DNA from: Patagioenas fasciata | Lineage: Eukaryota > Chordata > Aves > Columbiformes > Columbidae | Reading direction: 5' to 3' | Assembly: GCF_037038585.1 (NCBI RefSeq) | Contig: NC_092521.1 | Location: 104,052,398 to 104,116,397 of the forward strand | DNA: 64,000 bases | Part shown: one piece after another, positions 11,887-25,470 of the stretch | How positions within the stretch are numbered: the stretch's first letter is position 1 | Layout: every line of letters begins with the position of its first letter | The notes under the pieces: model-generated | What the model was told of the DNA's origin: nothing | What the model saw: the letters and a program-made list of their open reading frames with translations, nothing else | Databases searched by the model: none | Made by a program: the position numbers and the translations under genes

Positions 11887-13584
11887 GGGAATCCGTCTCT
11901 GTTGAGCAGATGTCAATCCTGCCTCGCTTTTGCTTTGTTGCCTCTACCAAGATGATTTCCCGTTTCTCTCTTCACTGGAGCACGCAGACACAGCCAACGC
12001 ACATCAAGTGTCAAGAGACACACTCTGCTGAGCTCAACGCTTGTGCAGATGCACATGTGCGACGAAGTCAACACACGTGCTTGTGGAGAGAAAGAAAGGG
12101 ACTCCCAGGCGTGTGGAGCGACGGGGAGAAAGAGCGGGCGCTGAGGAACACAGTTTCAAACAGACTGTCTCCACACAAACAGGCACCTGTCTGCAGGTAT
12201 CCTAGATCTTGATTCTTGAACTTGAGGAAACACGCGTCTGAGCAAAACTCCCAAACGCTTCCAGGAAAGACACAGGCTCTCCCACAAGCACACAAGTGTT
12301 TGCCCTCAGCTATAGATCAGGGACAAGCTTGTGAAGAGATGCCCTGCTATTCTTTCGCCTTACGGCATCATGTGTTTCGTTTCTCTTGGAGATCGATTGT
12401 TAAACGTCTTTCCTCGGGCGACTGTGAAGCATTTGCCAGCGGAGGAGAAGTAGCACGGAGCAGCATTCAGTACTGCCTACGAGTGTCTTTGCTACCCTAC
12501 TAGCGGAGCTCCAAGAACAGGCACACATCTTCAGGTACCTTCCAAATGTGGATTCCCCTGCAGCCCCGTAAGCGGGCGTGCAGTACGCCAACCATCAACG
12601 GACGTTTTTCCCCTCAAGCCTGTCAGGACGTTGCTTGTCCGTCTTTCCCTCAATAGATGGGAGTAGGCGCGCTTGCGGATGTGTGCGTGTGTGTGGCCAC
12701 GCGTTTGCTTAGGCATCAGTGTGTGAAAAGGTAGGTGCTTTTCTCTAGCTGCGTGTGCGTGCACGTGGTGCTGGGTGCACATCCCTGGGTGCTCGAGGTA
12801 AGGTTTCTGCATGGTTTTCGCTGAGGAATCGTGTGTGTGCGCATGGACAAAGAGAAGGCGCAGCAACCAGGTTCCAGCGCCGAAGAAGGCAAAAGGCAAG
12901 GTTTCCGGCGCTATCTCCTTCACTCCCCAGTCCTAGTCGCGCAAAGCAAGCCGCTAAGCCGGCGACCGGCAAGAGAGCTACAACGAAGCATGCCGAACGG
13001 AGAAAATAGCAGCAGCGCATCTGTTCACACCTTGTTTCTGCCATGTGCTTGAACGCCAAGACGTTCGCGCTTCTGTGAGATGAAAGACGTCCTTCTGCAT
13101 ATGTGGTTGCTCACACCGGTGCACTTGTTAGTGTATCCATTCAGTCCTGGGCTGCGGGGCATTCAGAAGTGGCTCTGTGGAGACGTCTGCATAGAGGCAG
13201 CTGTCAGAACACGCACACTCGATTGTTCACCAAAACATATGCAGACGCGTCCTTAGCCTGTAGATTTGGATGCACAGAGTTCCCTGTGTTCGCAAGAGAC
13301 AAGGGAATCGCGTCTGTACGCACAGAAGCAATAGCGGACCGTTTCCCTCGGAGCGAACGCGAAAGAGCCGTCTATGTACTCGGAGACACGGGAACGTGCC
13401 TCAATGCGGTCACAGAGGCAGCAGCTTTTGCACAGATGCTCTGGTGATTCTGGCACTTTCCAGGCACACTCCTGAAAGTCGCGCACACTGCTGTTCACTC
13501 GCTAAACGACCTCTTGGGAAACACGTCTCCGGTCGATGGACCGCTCAGATTGCTTCTCGTGTAACTGTGAACTGTGTCAGCGCA
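11887..13584 (+). repeat. Satellite unit 8
   Basis: Has four private changes: C at u477 (12363), A at u685, T at u750 and G at u955. The last interrupts the GTGCAC palindrome of the third alternating tract. It also has G at u1490 and u1497 but not the u1476 change that accompanies them in units 2, 11 and 16. Confidence 0.97.
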
Positions 13585-15282
13585 GGGAATCCGTCTCTGT
13601 TGAGCAGATGTCAATCCTGCCTCGCTTTTGCTTTGTTGCCTCTACCAAGATGATTTCCCGTTTCTCTCTTCACTGGAGCACGCAGACACAGCCAACGCAC
13701 ATCAAGTGTCAAGAGACACACTCTGCTGAGCTCAACGCTTGTGCAGATGCACATGTGCGACGAAGTCAACACACGTGCTTGTGGAGAGAAAGAAAGGGAC
13801 TCCCAGGCGTGTGGAGCGACGGGGAGAAAGAGCGGGCGCTGAGGAACACAGTTTCAAACAGACTGTCTCCACACAAACAGGCACCTGTCTGCAGGTATCC
13901 TAGATCTTGATTCTTGAACTTGAGGAAACACGCGTCTGAGCAAAACTCCCAAACGCTTCCAGGAAAGACACAGGCTCTCCCACAAGCACACAAGTGTTTG
14001 CCCTCAGCTATAGATCAGGGACAAGCTTGTGAAGAGATGCCCTGCTATTCTTTCGCCTTATGGCATCATGTGTTTCGTTTCTCTTGGAGATCGATTGTTA
14101 AACGTCTTTCCTCGGGCGACTGTGAAGCATTTGCCAGCGGAGGAGAAGTAGCACGGAGCAGCATTCAGTACTGCCTACGAGTGTCTTTGCTACCCTACTA
14201 GCGGAGCTCCAAGAACAGGCACACATCTTCAGGTACCTTCCAAATGTGGATTCCCCTGCAGCCCCGTAGGCGGGCGTGCAGTACGCCAACCATCAACGGA
14301 CGTTTTTCCCCTCAAGCCTGTCAGGACGTTGCTCGTCCGTCTTTCCCTCAATAGATGGGAGTAGGCGCGCTTGCGGATGTGTGCGTGTGTGTGGCCACGC
14401 GTTTGCTTAGGCATCAGTGTGTGAAAAGGTAGGTGCTTTTCTCTAGCTGCGTGTGCGTGCACGTGGTGCTGGGTGCACATCCCTGGGTGCTCGAGGTAAG
14501 GTTTCTGCATGGTTTTCGCTGAGGAATCGTGTGTGTGCACATGGACAAAGAGAAGGCGCAGCAACCAGGTTCCAGCGCCGAAGAAGGCAAAAGGCAAGGT
14601 TTCCGGCGCTATCTCCTTCACTCCCCAGTCCTAGTCGCGCAAAGCAAGCCGCTAAGCCGGCGACCGGCAAGAGAGCTACAACGAAGCATGCCGAACGGAG
14701 AAAATAGCAGCAGCTCATCTGTTCACACCTTGTTTCTGCCATGTGCTTGAACGCCAAGACGTTCGCGCTTCTGTGAGATGAAAGACGTCCTTCTGCATAT
14801 GTGGTTGCTCACACCGGTGCACTTGTTAGTGTATCCATTCAGTCCTGGGCTGCGGGGCATTCAGAAGTGGCTCTGTGGAGACGTCTGCATAGAGGCAGCT
14901 GTCAGAACACGCACACTCGATTGTTCACCAAAACATATGCAGACGCGTCCTTAGCCTGTAGATTTGGATGCACAGAGTTCCCTGTGTTCGCAAGAGACAA
15001 GGGAATCGCGTCTGTACGCACAGAAGCAATAGCGGACCGTTTCCCTCGGAGCGAACGCGAAAGAGCCGTCTATATACTCGCAGACACGGGAACGTGCCTC
15101 AATGCGGTCACAGAGGCAGCAGCTTTTGCACAGATGCTCTGGTGATTCTGGCACTTTCCAGGCACACTCCTGAAAGTCGCGCACACTGCTGTTCACTCGC
15201 TAAACGACCTCTTGGGAAACACGTCTCCGGTCGATGGACCGCTCAGATTGCTTCTCGTGTAACTGTGAACTGTGTCAGCGCA
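13585..15282 (+). repeat. Satellite unit 9
   Basis: Near-consensus unit with T at u1131 and G at u1577. No private change seen. Confidence 0.97.
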
Positions 15283-16980
15283 GGGAATCCGTCTCTGTTG
15301 AGCAGATGTCAATCCTGCCTCGCTTTTGCTTTGTTGCCTCTACCAAGATGATTTCCCGTTTCTCTCTTCACTGGAGCACGCAGACACAGCCAACGCACAT
15401 CAAGTGTCAAGAGACACACTCTGCTGAGCTCAACGCTTGTGCAGATGCACATGTGCGACGAAGTCAACACACGTGCTTGTGGAGAGAAAGAAAGGGACTC
15501 CCAGGCGTGTGGAGCGACGGGGAGAAAGAGCGGGCGCTGAGGAACACAGTTTCAAACAGACTGTCTCCACACAAACAGGCACCTGTCTGCAGGTATCCTA
15601 GATCTTGATTCTTGAACTTGAGGAAACACGCGTCTGAGCAAAACTCCCAAACGCTTCCAGGAAAGACACAGGCTCTCCCACAAGCACACAAGTGTTTGCC
15701 CTCAGCTATAGATCAGGGACAAGCTTGTGAAGAGATGCCCTGCTATTCTTTCGCCTTATGGCATCATGTGTTTCGTTTCTCTTGGAGATCGATTGTTAAA
15801 CGTCTTTCCTCGGGCGACTGTGAAGCATTTGCCAGCGGAGGAGAAGTAGCACGGAGCAGCATTCAGTACTGCCTACGAGTGTCTTTGCTACCCTACTAGC
15901 GGAGCTCCAAGAACAGGCACACATCTTCAGGTACCTTCCAAATGTGGATTCCCCTGCAGCCCCGTAGGCGGGCGTGCAGTACGCCAACCATCAACGGACG
16001 TTTTTCCCCTCAAGCCTGTCAGGACGTTGCTCGTCCGTCTTTCCCTCAATAGATGGGAGTAGGCGCGCTTGCGGATGTGTGCGTGTGTGTGGCCACGCGT
16101 TTGCTTAGGCATCAGTGTGTGAAAAGGTAGGTGCTTTTCTCTAGCTGCGTGTGCGTGCACGTGGTGCTGGGTGCACATCCCTGGGTGCTCGAGGTAAGGT
16201 TTCTGCATGGTTTTCGCTGAGGAATCGTGTGTGTGCACATGGACAAAGAGAAGGCGCAGCAACCAGGTTCCAGCGCCGAAGAAGGCAAAAGGCAAGGTTT
16301 CCGGCGCTATCTCCTTCACTCCCCAGTCCTAGTCGCGCAAAGCAAGCCGCTAAGCCGGCGACCGGCAAGAGAGCTACAACGAAGCATGCCGAACGGAGAA
16401 AATAGCAGCAGCGCATCTGTTCACACCTTGTTTCTGCCATGTGCTTGAACGCCAAGACGTTCGCGCTTCTGTGAGATGAAAGACGTCCTTCTGCATATGT
16501 GGTTGCTCACACCGGTGCACTTGTTAGTGTATCCATTCAGTCCTGGGCTGCGGGGCATTCAGAAGTGGCTCTGTGGAGACGTCTGCATAGAGGCAGCTGT
16601 CAGAACACGCACACTCGATTGTTCACCAAAACATATGCAGACGCGTCCTTAGCCTGTAGATTTGGATGCACAGAGTTCCCTGTGTTCGCAAGAGACAAGG
16701 GAATCGCGTCTGTACGCACAGAAGCAATAGCGGACCGTTTCCCTCGGAGCGAACGCGAAAGAGCCGTCTATATACTCGCAGACACGGGAACGTGCCTCAA
16801 TGCGGTCACAGAGGCGGCAGCTTTTGCACAGATGCTCTGGTGATTCTGGCACTTTCCAGGCACACTCCTGAAAGTCGCGCACACCGCTGTTCACTCGCTA
16901 AACGACCTCTTGGGAAACACGTCTCCGGTCGATGGACCGCTCAGATTGCTTCTCGTGTAACTGTGAACTGTGTCAGCGCA
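15283..16980 (+). repeat. Satellite unit 10
   Basis: Shares G at u1536 and C at u1603 with unit 1, but has G at u1131 where unit 1 has T. The 15,282-bp block match to unit 1 is therefore supported only for the 3' third of the unit. Confidence 0.97.
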
Positions 16981-18678
16981 GGGAATCCGTCTCTGTTGAG
17001 CAGATGTCAATCCTGCCTCGCTTTTGCTTTTTTGCCTCTACCAAGATGATTTCCCGTTTCTCTCTTCACTGGAGCACGCAGACACAGCCAACGCACATCA
17101 AGTGTCAAGAGACACACTCTGCTGAGCTCAACGCTTGTGCAGATGCACATGTGCGATGAAGTCAACACACGTGCTTGTGGAGAGAAAGAAAGGGACTCCC
17201 AGGCGTGTGGAGCGACGGGGAGAAAGAGCGGGCGCTGAGGAACACAGTTTCAAACAGACTGTCTCCACACAAACAGGCACCTGTCTGCAGGTATCCTAGA
17301 TCTTGATTCTTGAACTTGAGGAAACACGCGTCTGAGCAAAACTCCCAAACGCTTCCAGGAAAGACACAGGCTCTCCCACAAGCACACAAGTGTTTGCCCT
17401 CAGCTATAGATCAGGGACAAGCTTGTGAAGAGATGCCCTGCTATTCTTTCGCCTTATGGCATCATGTGTTTCGTTTCTCTTGGAGATCGATTGTTAAACG
17501 TCTTTCCTCGGGCGACTGTGAAGCATTTGCCAGCGGAGGAGAAGTAGCACGGAGCAGCATTCAGTACTGCCTACGAGTGTCTTTGCTACCCTACTAGCGG
17601 AGCTCCAAGAACAGGCACACATCTTCAGGTACCTTCCAAATGTGGATTCCCCTGCAGCCCCGTAGGCGGGCGTGCAGTACGCCAACCATCAACGGACGTT
17701 TTTCCCCTCAAGCCTGTCAGGACGTTGCTCGTCCGTCTTTCCCTCAATAGATGGGAGTAGGCGCGCTTGCGGATGTGTGCGTGTGTGTGGCCACGCGTTT
17801 GCTTAGGCATCAGTGTGTGAAAAGGTAGGTGCTTTTCTCTAGCTGCGTGTGCGTGCACGTGGTGCTGGGTGCACATCCCTGGGTGCTCGAGGTAAGGTTT
17901 CTGCATGGTTTTCGCTGAGGAATCGTGTGTGTGCACATGGACAAAGAGAAGGCGCAGCAACCAGGTTCCAGCGCCGAAGAAGGCAAAAGGCAAGGTTTCC
18001 GGCGCTATCTCCTTCACTCCCCAGTCCTAGTCGCGCAAAGCAAGCCGCTAAGCCGGCGACCGGCAAGAGAGCTACAACGAAGCATGCCGAACGGAGAAAA
18101 TAGCAGCAGCGCATCTGTTCACACCTTGTTTCTGCCATGTGCTTGAACGCCAAGACGTTCGCGCTTCTGTGAGATGAAAGACGTCCTTCTGCATATGTGG
18201 TTGCTCACACCGGTGCACTTGTTAGTGTATCCATTCAGTCCTGGGCTGCGGGGCATTCAGAAGTGGCTCTGTGGAGACGTCTGCATAGAGGCAGCTGTCA
18301 GAACACGCACACTCGATTGTTCACCAAAACATATGCAGACGCGTCCTTAGCCTGTAGATTTGGATGCACAGAGTTCCCTGTGTTCGCAAGAGACAAGGGA
18401 ATCGCGTCTGTACGCACAGAAGCAATAGCGGACCGTTTCCCTCGGAGCGAACGCGGAAGAGCCGTCTATGTACTCGGAGACACGGGAACGTGCCTCAATG
18501 CGGTCACAGAGGCAGCAGCTTTTGCACAGATGCTCTGGTGATTCTGGCACTTTCCAGGCACACTCCTGAAAGTCGCGCACACTGCTGTTCACTCGCTAAA
18601 CGACCTCTTGGGAAACACGTCTCCGGTCGATGGACCGCTCAGATTGCTTCTCGTGTAACTGTGAACTGTGTCAGCGCA
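16981..18678 (+). repeat. Satellite unit 11
   Basis: Matches unit 2 at every diagnostic site noticed: T at u51, T at u177, G at u1131, G at u1476, G at u1490 and u1497. It opens the second occurrence of block A. Confidence 0.97.
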
Positions 18679-20376
18679 GGGAATCCGTCTCTGTTGAGCA
18701 GATGTCAATCCTGCCTCGCTTTTGCTTTGTTGCCTCTACCAAGATGATTTCCCGTTTCTCTCTTCACTGGAGCACGCAGACACAGCCAACGCACATCAAG
18801 TGTCAAGAGACACACTCTGCTGAGCTCAACGCTTGTGCAGATGCACATGTGCGACGAAGTCAACACACGTGCTTGTGGAGAGAAAGAAAGGGACTCCCAG
18901 GCGTGTGGAGCGACGGGGAGAAAGAGCGGGCGCTGAGGAACACAGTTTCAAACAGACTGTCTCCACACAAACAGGCACCTGTCTGCAGGTATCCTAGATC
19001 TTGATTCTTGAACTTGAGGAAACACGCGTCTGAGCAAAACTCCCAAACGCTTCCAGGAAAGACACAGGCTCTCCCACAAGCACACAAGTGTTTGCCCTCA
19101 GCTATAGATCAGGGACAAGCTTGTGAAGAGATGCCCTGCTATTCTTTCGCCTTATGGCATCATGTGTTTCGTTTCTCTTGGAGATCGATTGTTAAACGTC
19201 TTTCCTCGGGCGACTGTGAAGCATTTGCCAGCGGAGGAGAAGTAGCACGGAGCAGCATTCAGTACTGCCTACGAGTGTCTTTGCTACCCTACTAGCGGAG
19301 CTCCAAGAACAGGCACACATCTTCAGGTACCTTCCAAATGTGGATTCCCCTGCAGCCCCGTAGGCGGGCGTGCAGTACGCCAACCATCAACGGACGTTTT
19401 TCCCCTCAAGCCTGTCAGGACGTTGCTCGTCCGTCTTTCCCTCAATAGATGGGAGTAGGCGCGCTTGCGGATGTGTGCGTGTGTGTGGCCACGCGTTTGC
19501 TTAGGCATCAGTGTGTGAAAAGGTAGGTGCTTTTCTCTAGCTGCGTGTGCGTGCACGTGGTGCTGGGTGCACATCCCTGGGTGCTCGAGGTAAGGTTTCT
19601 GCATGGTTTTCGCTGAGGAATCGTGTGTGTGCACATGGACAAAGAGAAGGCGCAGCAACCAGGTTCCAGCGCCGAAGAAGGCAAAAGGCAAGGTTTCCGG
19701 CGCTATCTCCTTCACTCCCCAGTCCTAGTCGCGCAAAGCAAGCCGCTAAGCCGGCGACCGGCAAGAGAGCTACAACGAAGCATGCCGAACGGAGAAAATA
19801 GCAGCAGCGCATCTGTTCACACCTTGTTTCTGCCATGTGCTTGAACGCCAAGACGTTCGCGCTTCTGTGAGATGAAAGACGTCCTTCTGCATATGTGGTT
19901 GCTCACACCGGTGCACTTGTTAGTGTATCCATTCAGTCCTGGGCTGCGGGGCATTCAGAAGTGGCTCTGTGGAGACGTCTGCATAGAGGCAGCTGTCAGA
20001 ACACGCACACTCGATTGTTCACCAAAACATATGCAGACGCGTCCTTAGCCTGTAGATTTGGATGCACAGAGTTCCCTGTGTTCGCAAGAGACAAGGGAAT
20101 CGCGTCTGTACGCACAGAAGCAATAGCGGACCGTTTCCCTCGGAGCGAACGCGAAAGAGCCGTCTATATACTCGCAGACACGGGAACGTGCCTCAATGCG
20201 GTCACAGAGGCAGCAGCTTTTGCACAGATGCTCTGGTGATTCTGGCACTTTCCACGCACACTCCTGAAAGTCGCGCACACTGCTGTTCACTCGCTAAACG
20301 ACCTCTTGGGAAACACGTCTCCGGTCGATGGACCGCTCAGATTGCTTCTCGTGTAACTGTGAACTGTGTCAGCGCA
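18679..20376 (+). repeat. Satellite unit 12
   Basis: Near-consensus unit (G at u1131, C at u1577), by eye the same as units 3, 17 and 24. Confidence 0.97.
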
Positions 20377-22074
20377 GGGAATCCGTCTCTGTTGAGCAGA
20401 TGTCAATCCTGCCTCGCTTTTGCTTTGTTGCCTCTACCAAGATGATTTCCCGTTTCTCTCTTCACTGGAGCACGCAGACACAGCCAACGCACATCAAGTG
20501 TCAAGAGACACACTCTGCTGAGCTCAACGCTTGTGCAGATGCACATGTGCGACGAAGTCAACACACGTGCTTGTGGAGAGAAAGAAAGGGACTCCCAGGC
20601 ATGTGGAGCGACGGGGAGAAAGAGCGGGCGCTGAGGAACACAGTTTCAAACAGACTGTCTCCACACAAACAGGCACCTGTCTGCAGGTATCCTAGATCTT
20701 GATTCTTGAACTTGAGGAAACACGCGTCTGAGCAAAACTCCCAAACGCTTCCAGGAAAGACACAGGCTCTCCCACAAGCACACAAGTGTTTGCCCTCAGC
20801 TATAGATCAGGGACAAGCTTGTGAAGAGATGCCCTGCTATTCTTTCGCCTTATGGCATCATGTGTTTCGTTTCTCTTGGAGATCGATTGTTAAACGTCTT
20901 TCCTCGGGCGACTGTGAAGCATTTGCCAGCGGAGGAGAAGTAGCACGGAGCAGCATTCAGTACTGCCTACGAGTGTCTTTGCTACCCTACTAGCGGAGCT
21001 CCAAGAACAGGCACACATCTTCAGGTACCTTCCAAATGTGGATTCCCCTGCAGCCCCGTAGGCGGGCGTGCAGTACGCCAACCATCAACGGACGTTTTTC
21101 CCCTCAAGCCTGTCAGGACGTTGCTCGTCCGTCTTTCCCTCAATAGATGGGAGTAGGCGCGCTTGCGGATGTGTGCGTGTGTGTGGCCACGCGTTTGCTT
21201 AGGCATCAGTGTGTGAAAAGGTAGGTGCTTTTCTCTAGCTGCGTGTGCGTGCACGTGGTGCTGGGTGCACATCCCTGGGTGCTCGAGGTAAGGTTTCTGC
21301 ATGGTTTTCGCTGAGGAATCGTGTGTGTGCACATGGACAAAGAGAAGGCGCAGCAACCAGGTTCCAGCGCCGAAGAAGGCAAAAGGCAAGGTTTCCGGCG
21401 CTATCTCCTTCACTCCCCAGTCCTAGTCGCGCAAAGCAAGCCGCTAAGCCGGCGACCGGCAAGAGAGCTACAACGAAGCATGCCGAACGGAGAAAATAGC
21501 AGCAGCTCATCTGTTCACACCTTGTTTCTGCCATGTGCTTGAACGCCAAGACGTTCGCGCTTCTGTGAGATGAAAGACGTCCTTCTGCATCTGTGGTTGC
21601 TCACACCGGTGCACTTGTTAGTGTATCCATTCAGTCCTGGGCTGCGGGGCATTCAGAAGTGGCTCTGTGGAGACGTCTGCATAGAGGCAGCTGTCAGAAC
21701 ACGCACACTCGATTGTTCACCAAAACATATGCAGACGCGTCCTTAGCCTGTAGATTTGGATGCACAGAGTTCCCTGTGTTCGCAAGAGACAAGGGAATCG
21801 CGTCTGTACGCACAGAAGCAATAGCGGACCGTTTCCCTCGGAGCGAACGCGAAAGAGCCGTCTATATACTCGCAGACACGGGAACGTGCCTCAATGCGGT
21901 CACAGAGGCAGCAGCTTATGCACAGATGCTCTGGTGATTCTGGCACTTTCCACGCACTATCCTGAAAGTCGCGCACACTGCTGTTCACTCGCTAAACGAC
22001 CTCTTGGGAAACACGTCTCCGGTCGATGGACCGCTCAGATTGCTTCTCGTGTAACTGTGAACTGTGTCAGCGCA
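20377..22074 (+). repeat. Satellite unit 13
   Basis: Matches unit 4 at u1131, u1215, u1542 and u1582-1583, but adds A at u225, which it shares with unit 18. This links block A second and third occurrences more closely to each other than to the first. Confidence 0.97.
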
Positions 22075-23772
22075 GGGAATCCGTCTCTGTTGAGCAGATG
22101 TCAATCCTGCCTCGCTTTTGCTTTGTTGCCTCTACCAAGATGATTTCCCGTTTCTCTCTTCACTGGAGCACGCAGACACAGCCAACGCACATCAAGTGTC
22201 AAGAGACACGCTCTGCTGAGCTCAACACTTATGCAGATGCACATGTGCGACGAAGTCAACACACGTGCTTGTGGAGAGAAAGAAAGGGACTCCCAGGCGT
22301 GTGGAGCGACGGGGAGAAAGAGCGGGCGCTGAGGAACACAGTTTCAAACAGACTGTCTCCACACAAACAGGCACCTGTCTGCAGGTATCCTAGATCTTGA
22401 TTCTTGAACTTGAGGAAACACGCGTCTGAGCAAAACTCCCAAACGCTTCCAGGAAAGACACAGGCTCTCCCACAAGCACACAAGTGTTTGCCCTCAGCTA
22501 TAGATCAGGGACAAGCTTGTGAAGAGATGCCCTGCTATTCTTTCGCCTTATGGCATCATGTGTTTCGTTTCTCTTGGAGATCGATTGTTAAACGTCTTTC
22601 CTCGGGCGACTGTGAAGCATTTGCCAGCGGAGGAGAAGTAGCACGGAGCAGCATTCAGTACTGCCTACGAGTGTCTTTGCTACCCTACTAGCGGAGCTCC
22701 AAGAACAGGCACACATCTTCAGGTACCTTCCAAATGTGGATTCCCCTGCAGCCCCGTAGGCGGGCGTGCAGTACGCCAACCATCAACGGACGTTTTTCCC
22801 CTCAAGCCTGTCAGGACGTTGCTCGTCCGTCTTTCCCTCAATAGATGGGAGTAGGCGCGCTTGCGGATGTGTGCGTGTGTGTGGCCACGCGTTTGCTTAG
22901 GCATCAGTGTGTGAAAAGGTAGGTGCTTTTCTCTAGCTGCGTGTGCGTGCACGTGGTGCTGGGTGCACATCCCTGGGTGCTCGAGGTAAGGTTTCTGCAT
23001 GGTTTTCGCTGAGGAATCGTGTGTGTGCACATGGACAAAGAGAAGGCGCAGCAACCAGGTTCCAGCGCCGAAGAAGGCAAAAGGCAAGGTTTCCGGCGCT
23101 ATCTCCTTCACTCCCCAGTCCTAGTCGCGCAAAGCAAGCCGCTAAGCCGGCGACCGGCAAGAGAGCTACAACGAAGCATGCCGAACGGAGAAAATAGCAG
23201 CAGCTCATCTGTTCACACCTTGTTTCTGCCATGTGCTTGAACGCCAAGACGTTCGCGCTTCTGTGAGATGAAAGACGTCCTTCTGCATATGTGGTTGCTC
23301 ACACCGGTGCACTTGTTAGTGTATCCATTCAGTCCTGGGCTGCGGGGCATTCAGAAGTGGCTCTGTGGAGACGTCTGCATAGAGGCAGCTGTCAGAACAC
23401 GCACACTCGATTGTTCACCAAAACATATGCAGACGCGTCCTTAGCCTGTAGATTTGGATGCACAGAGTTCCCTGTGTTCGCAAGAGACAAGGGAATCGCG
23501 TCTGTACGCACAGAAGCAATAGCGGACCGTTTCCCTCGGAGCGAACGCGAAAGAGCCGTCTATATACTCGCAGACACGGGAACGTGCCTCAATGCGGTCA
23601 CAGAGGCAGCAGCTTTTGCACAGATGCTCTGGTGATTCTGGCACTTTCCACGCACACTCCTGAAAGTCGCGCACACTGCTGTTCACTCGCTAAACGACCT
23701 CTTGGGAAACACGTCTCCGGTCGATGGACCGCTCAGATTGCTTCTCGTGTAACTGTGAACTGTGTCAGCGCA
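22075..23772 (+). repeat. Satellite unit 14
   Basis: Matches unit 5 (G at u136, A at u153, T at u1131) with one private change, A at u157. Confidence 0.97.
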
Positions 23773-25470
23773 GGGAATCCGTCTCTGTTGAGCAGATGTC
23801 AATCCTGCCTCGCTTTTGCTTTGTTGCCTCTACCAAGATGATTTCCCGTTTCTCTCTTCACTGGAGCACGCAGACACAGCCAACGCACATCAAGTGTCAA
23901 GAGACACACTCTGCTGAGCTCAACGCTTGTGCAGATGCACATGTGCGACGAAGTCAACACACGTGCTTGTGGAGAGAAAGAAAGGGACTCCCAGGCGTGT
24001 GGAGCGACGGGGAGAAAGAGCGGGCGCTGAGGAACACAGTTTCAAACAGACTGTCTCCACACAAACAGGCACCTGTCTGCAGGTATCCTAGATCTTGATT
24101 CTTGAACTTGAGGAAACACGCGTCTGAGCAAAACTCCCAAACGCTTCCAGGAAAGACACAGGCTCTCCCACAAGCACACAAGTGTTTGCCCTCAGCTATA
24201 GATCAGGGACAAGCTTGTGAAGAGATGCCCTGCTATTCTTTCACCTTATGGCATCATGTGTTTCGTTTCTCTTGGAGATCGATTGTTAAACGTCTTTCCT
24301 CGGGCGACTGTGAAGCATTTGCCAGCGGAGGAGAAGTAGCACGGAGCAGCATTCAGTACTGCCTACGAGTGTCTTTGCTACCCTACTAGCGGAGCTCCAA
24401 GAACAGGCACACATCTTCAGGTACCTTCCAAATGTGGATTCCCCTGCAGCCCCGTAGGCGGGCGTGCAGTACGCCAACCATCAACGGACGTTTTTCCCCT
24501 CAAGCCTGTCAGGACGTTGCTCGTCCGTCTTTCCCTCAATAGATGGGAGTAGGCGCGCTTGCGGATGTGTGCGTGTGTGTGGCCACGCGTTTGCTTAGGC
24601 ATCAGTGTGTGAAAAGGTAGGTGCTTTTCTCTAGCTGCGTGTGCGTGCACGTGGTGCTGGGTGCACATCCCTGGGTGCTCGAGGTAAGGTTTCTGCATGG
24701 TTTTCGCTGAGGAATCGTGTGTGTGCACATGGACAAAGAGAAGGCGCAGCAACCAGGTTCCAGCGCCGAAGAAGGCAAAAGGCAAGGTTTCCGGCGCTAT
24801 CTCCTTCACTCCCCAGTCCTAGTCGCGCAAAGCAAGCCGCTAAGCCGGCGACCGGCAAGAGAGCTACAACGAAGCATGCCGAACGGAGAAAATAGCAGCA
24901 GCTCATCTGTTCACACCTTGTTTCTGCCATGTGCTTGAACGCCAAGACGTTCGCGCTTCTGTGAGATGAAAGACGTCCTTCTGCATATGTGGTTGCTCAC
25001 ACCGGTGCACTTGTTAGTGTATCCATTCAGTCCTGGGCTGCGGGGCATTCAGAAGTGGCTCTGTGGAGACGTCTGCATAGAGGCAGCTGTCAGAACACGC
25101 ACACTCGATTGTTCACCAAAACATATGCAGACGCGTCCTTAGCCTGTAGATTTGGATGCACAGAGTTCCCTGTGTTCGCAAGAGACAAGGGAATCGCGTC
25201 TGTACGCACAGAAGCAATAGCGGACCGTTTCCCTCGGAGCGAACGCGAAAGAGCCGTCTATATACTCGCAGACACGGGAACGTGCCTCAATGCGGTCACA
25301 GAGGCAGCAGCTTTTGCACAGATGCTCTGGTGATTCTGGCACTTTCCACGCACTATCCTGAAAGTCGCGCACACTGCTGTTCACTCGCTAAACGACCTCT
25401 TGGGAAACACGTCTCCGGTCGATGGACCGCTCAGATTGCTTCTCGTGTAACTGTGAACTGTGTCAGCACA
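23773..25470 (+). repeat. Satellite unit 15
   Basis: Has a private A at u471 (24243), T at u1131, the u1582-1583 double change seen elsewhere only in units 4, 13 and 18 (here without the u1542 change), and a change in its last bases that makes GTCAGCACAG at the junction with unit 16. Confidence 0.97.

Larger units (their letters stand above)
18456..23205 (+). repeat. Higher-order block A, second occurrence
   Basis: Offset of 15,282 bp (nine units) from the first occurrence. It differs from it by A at u225 of unit 13 and A at u157 of unit 14. The match continues left to at least 16818, where the u1536/u1603 pair of units 1 and 10 lies. Confidence 0.85.
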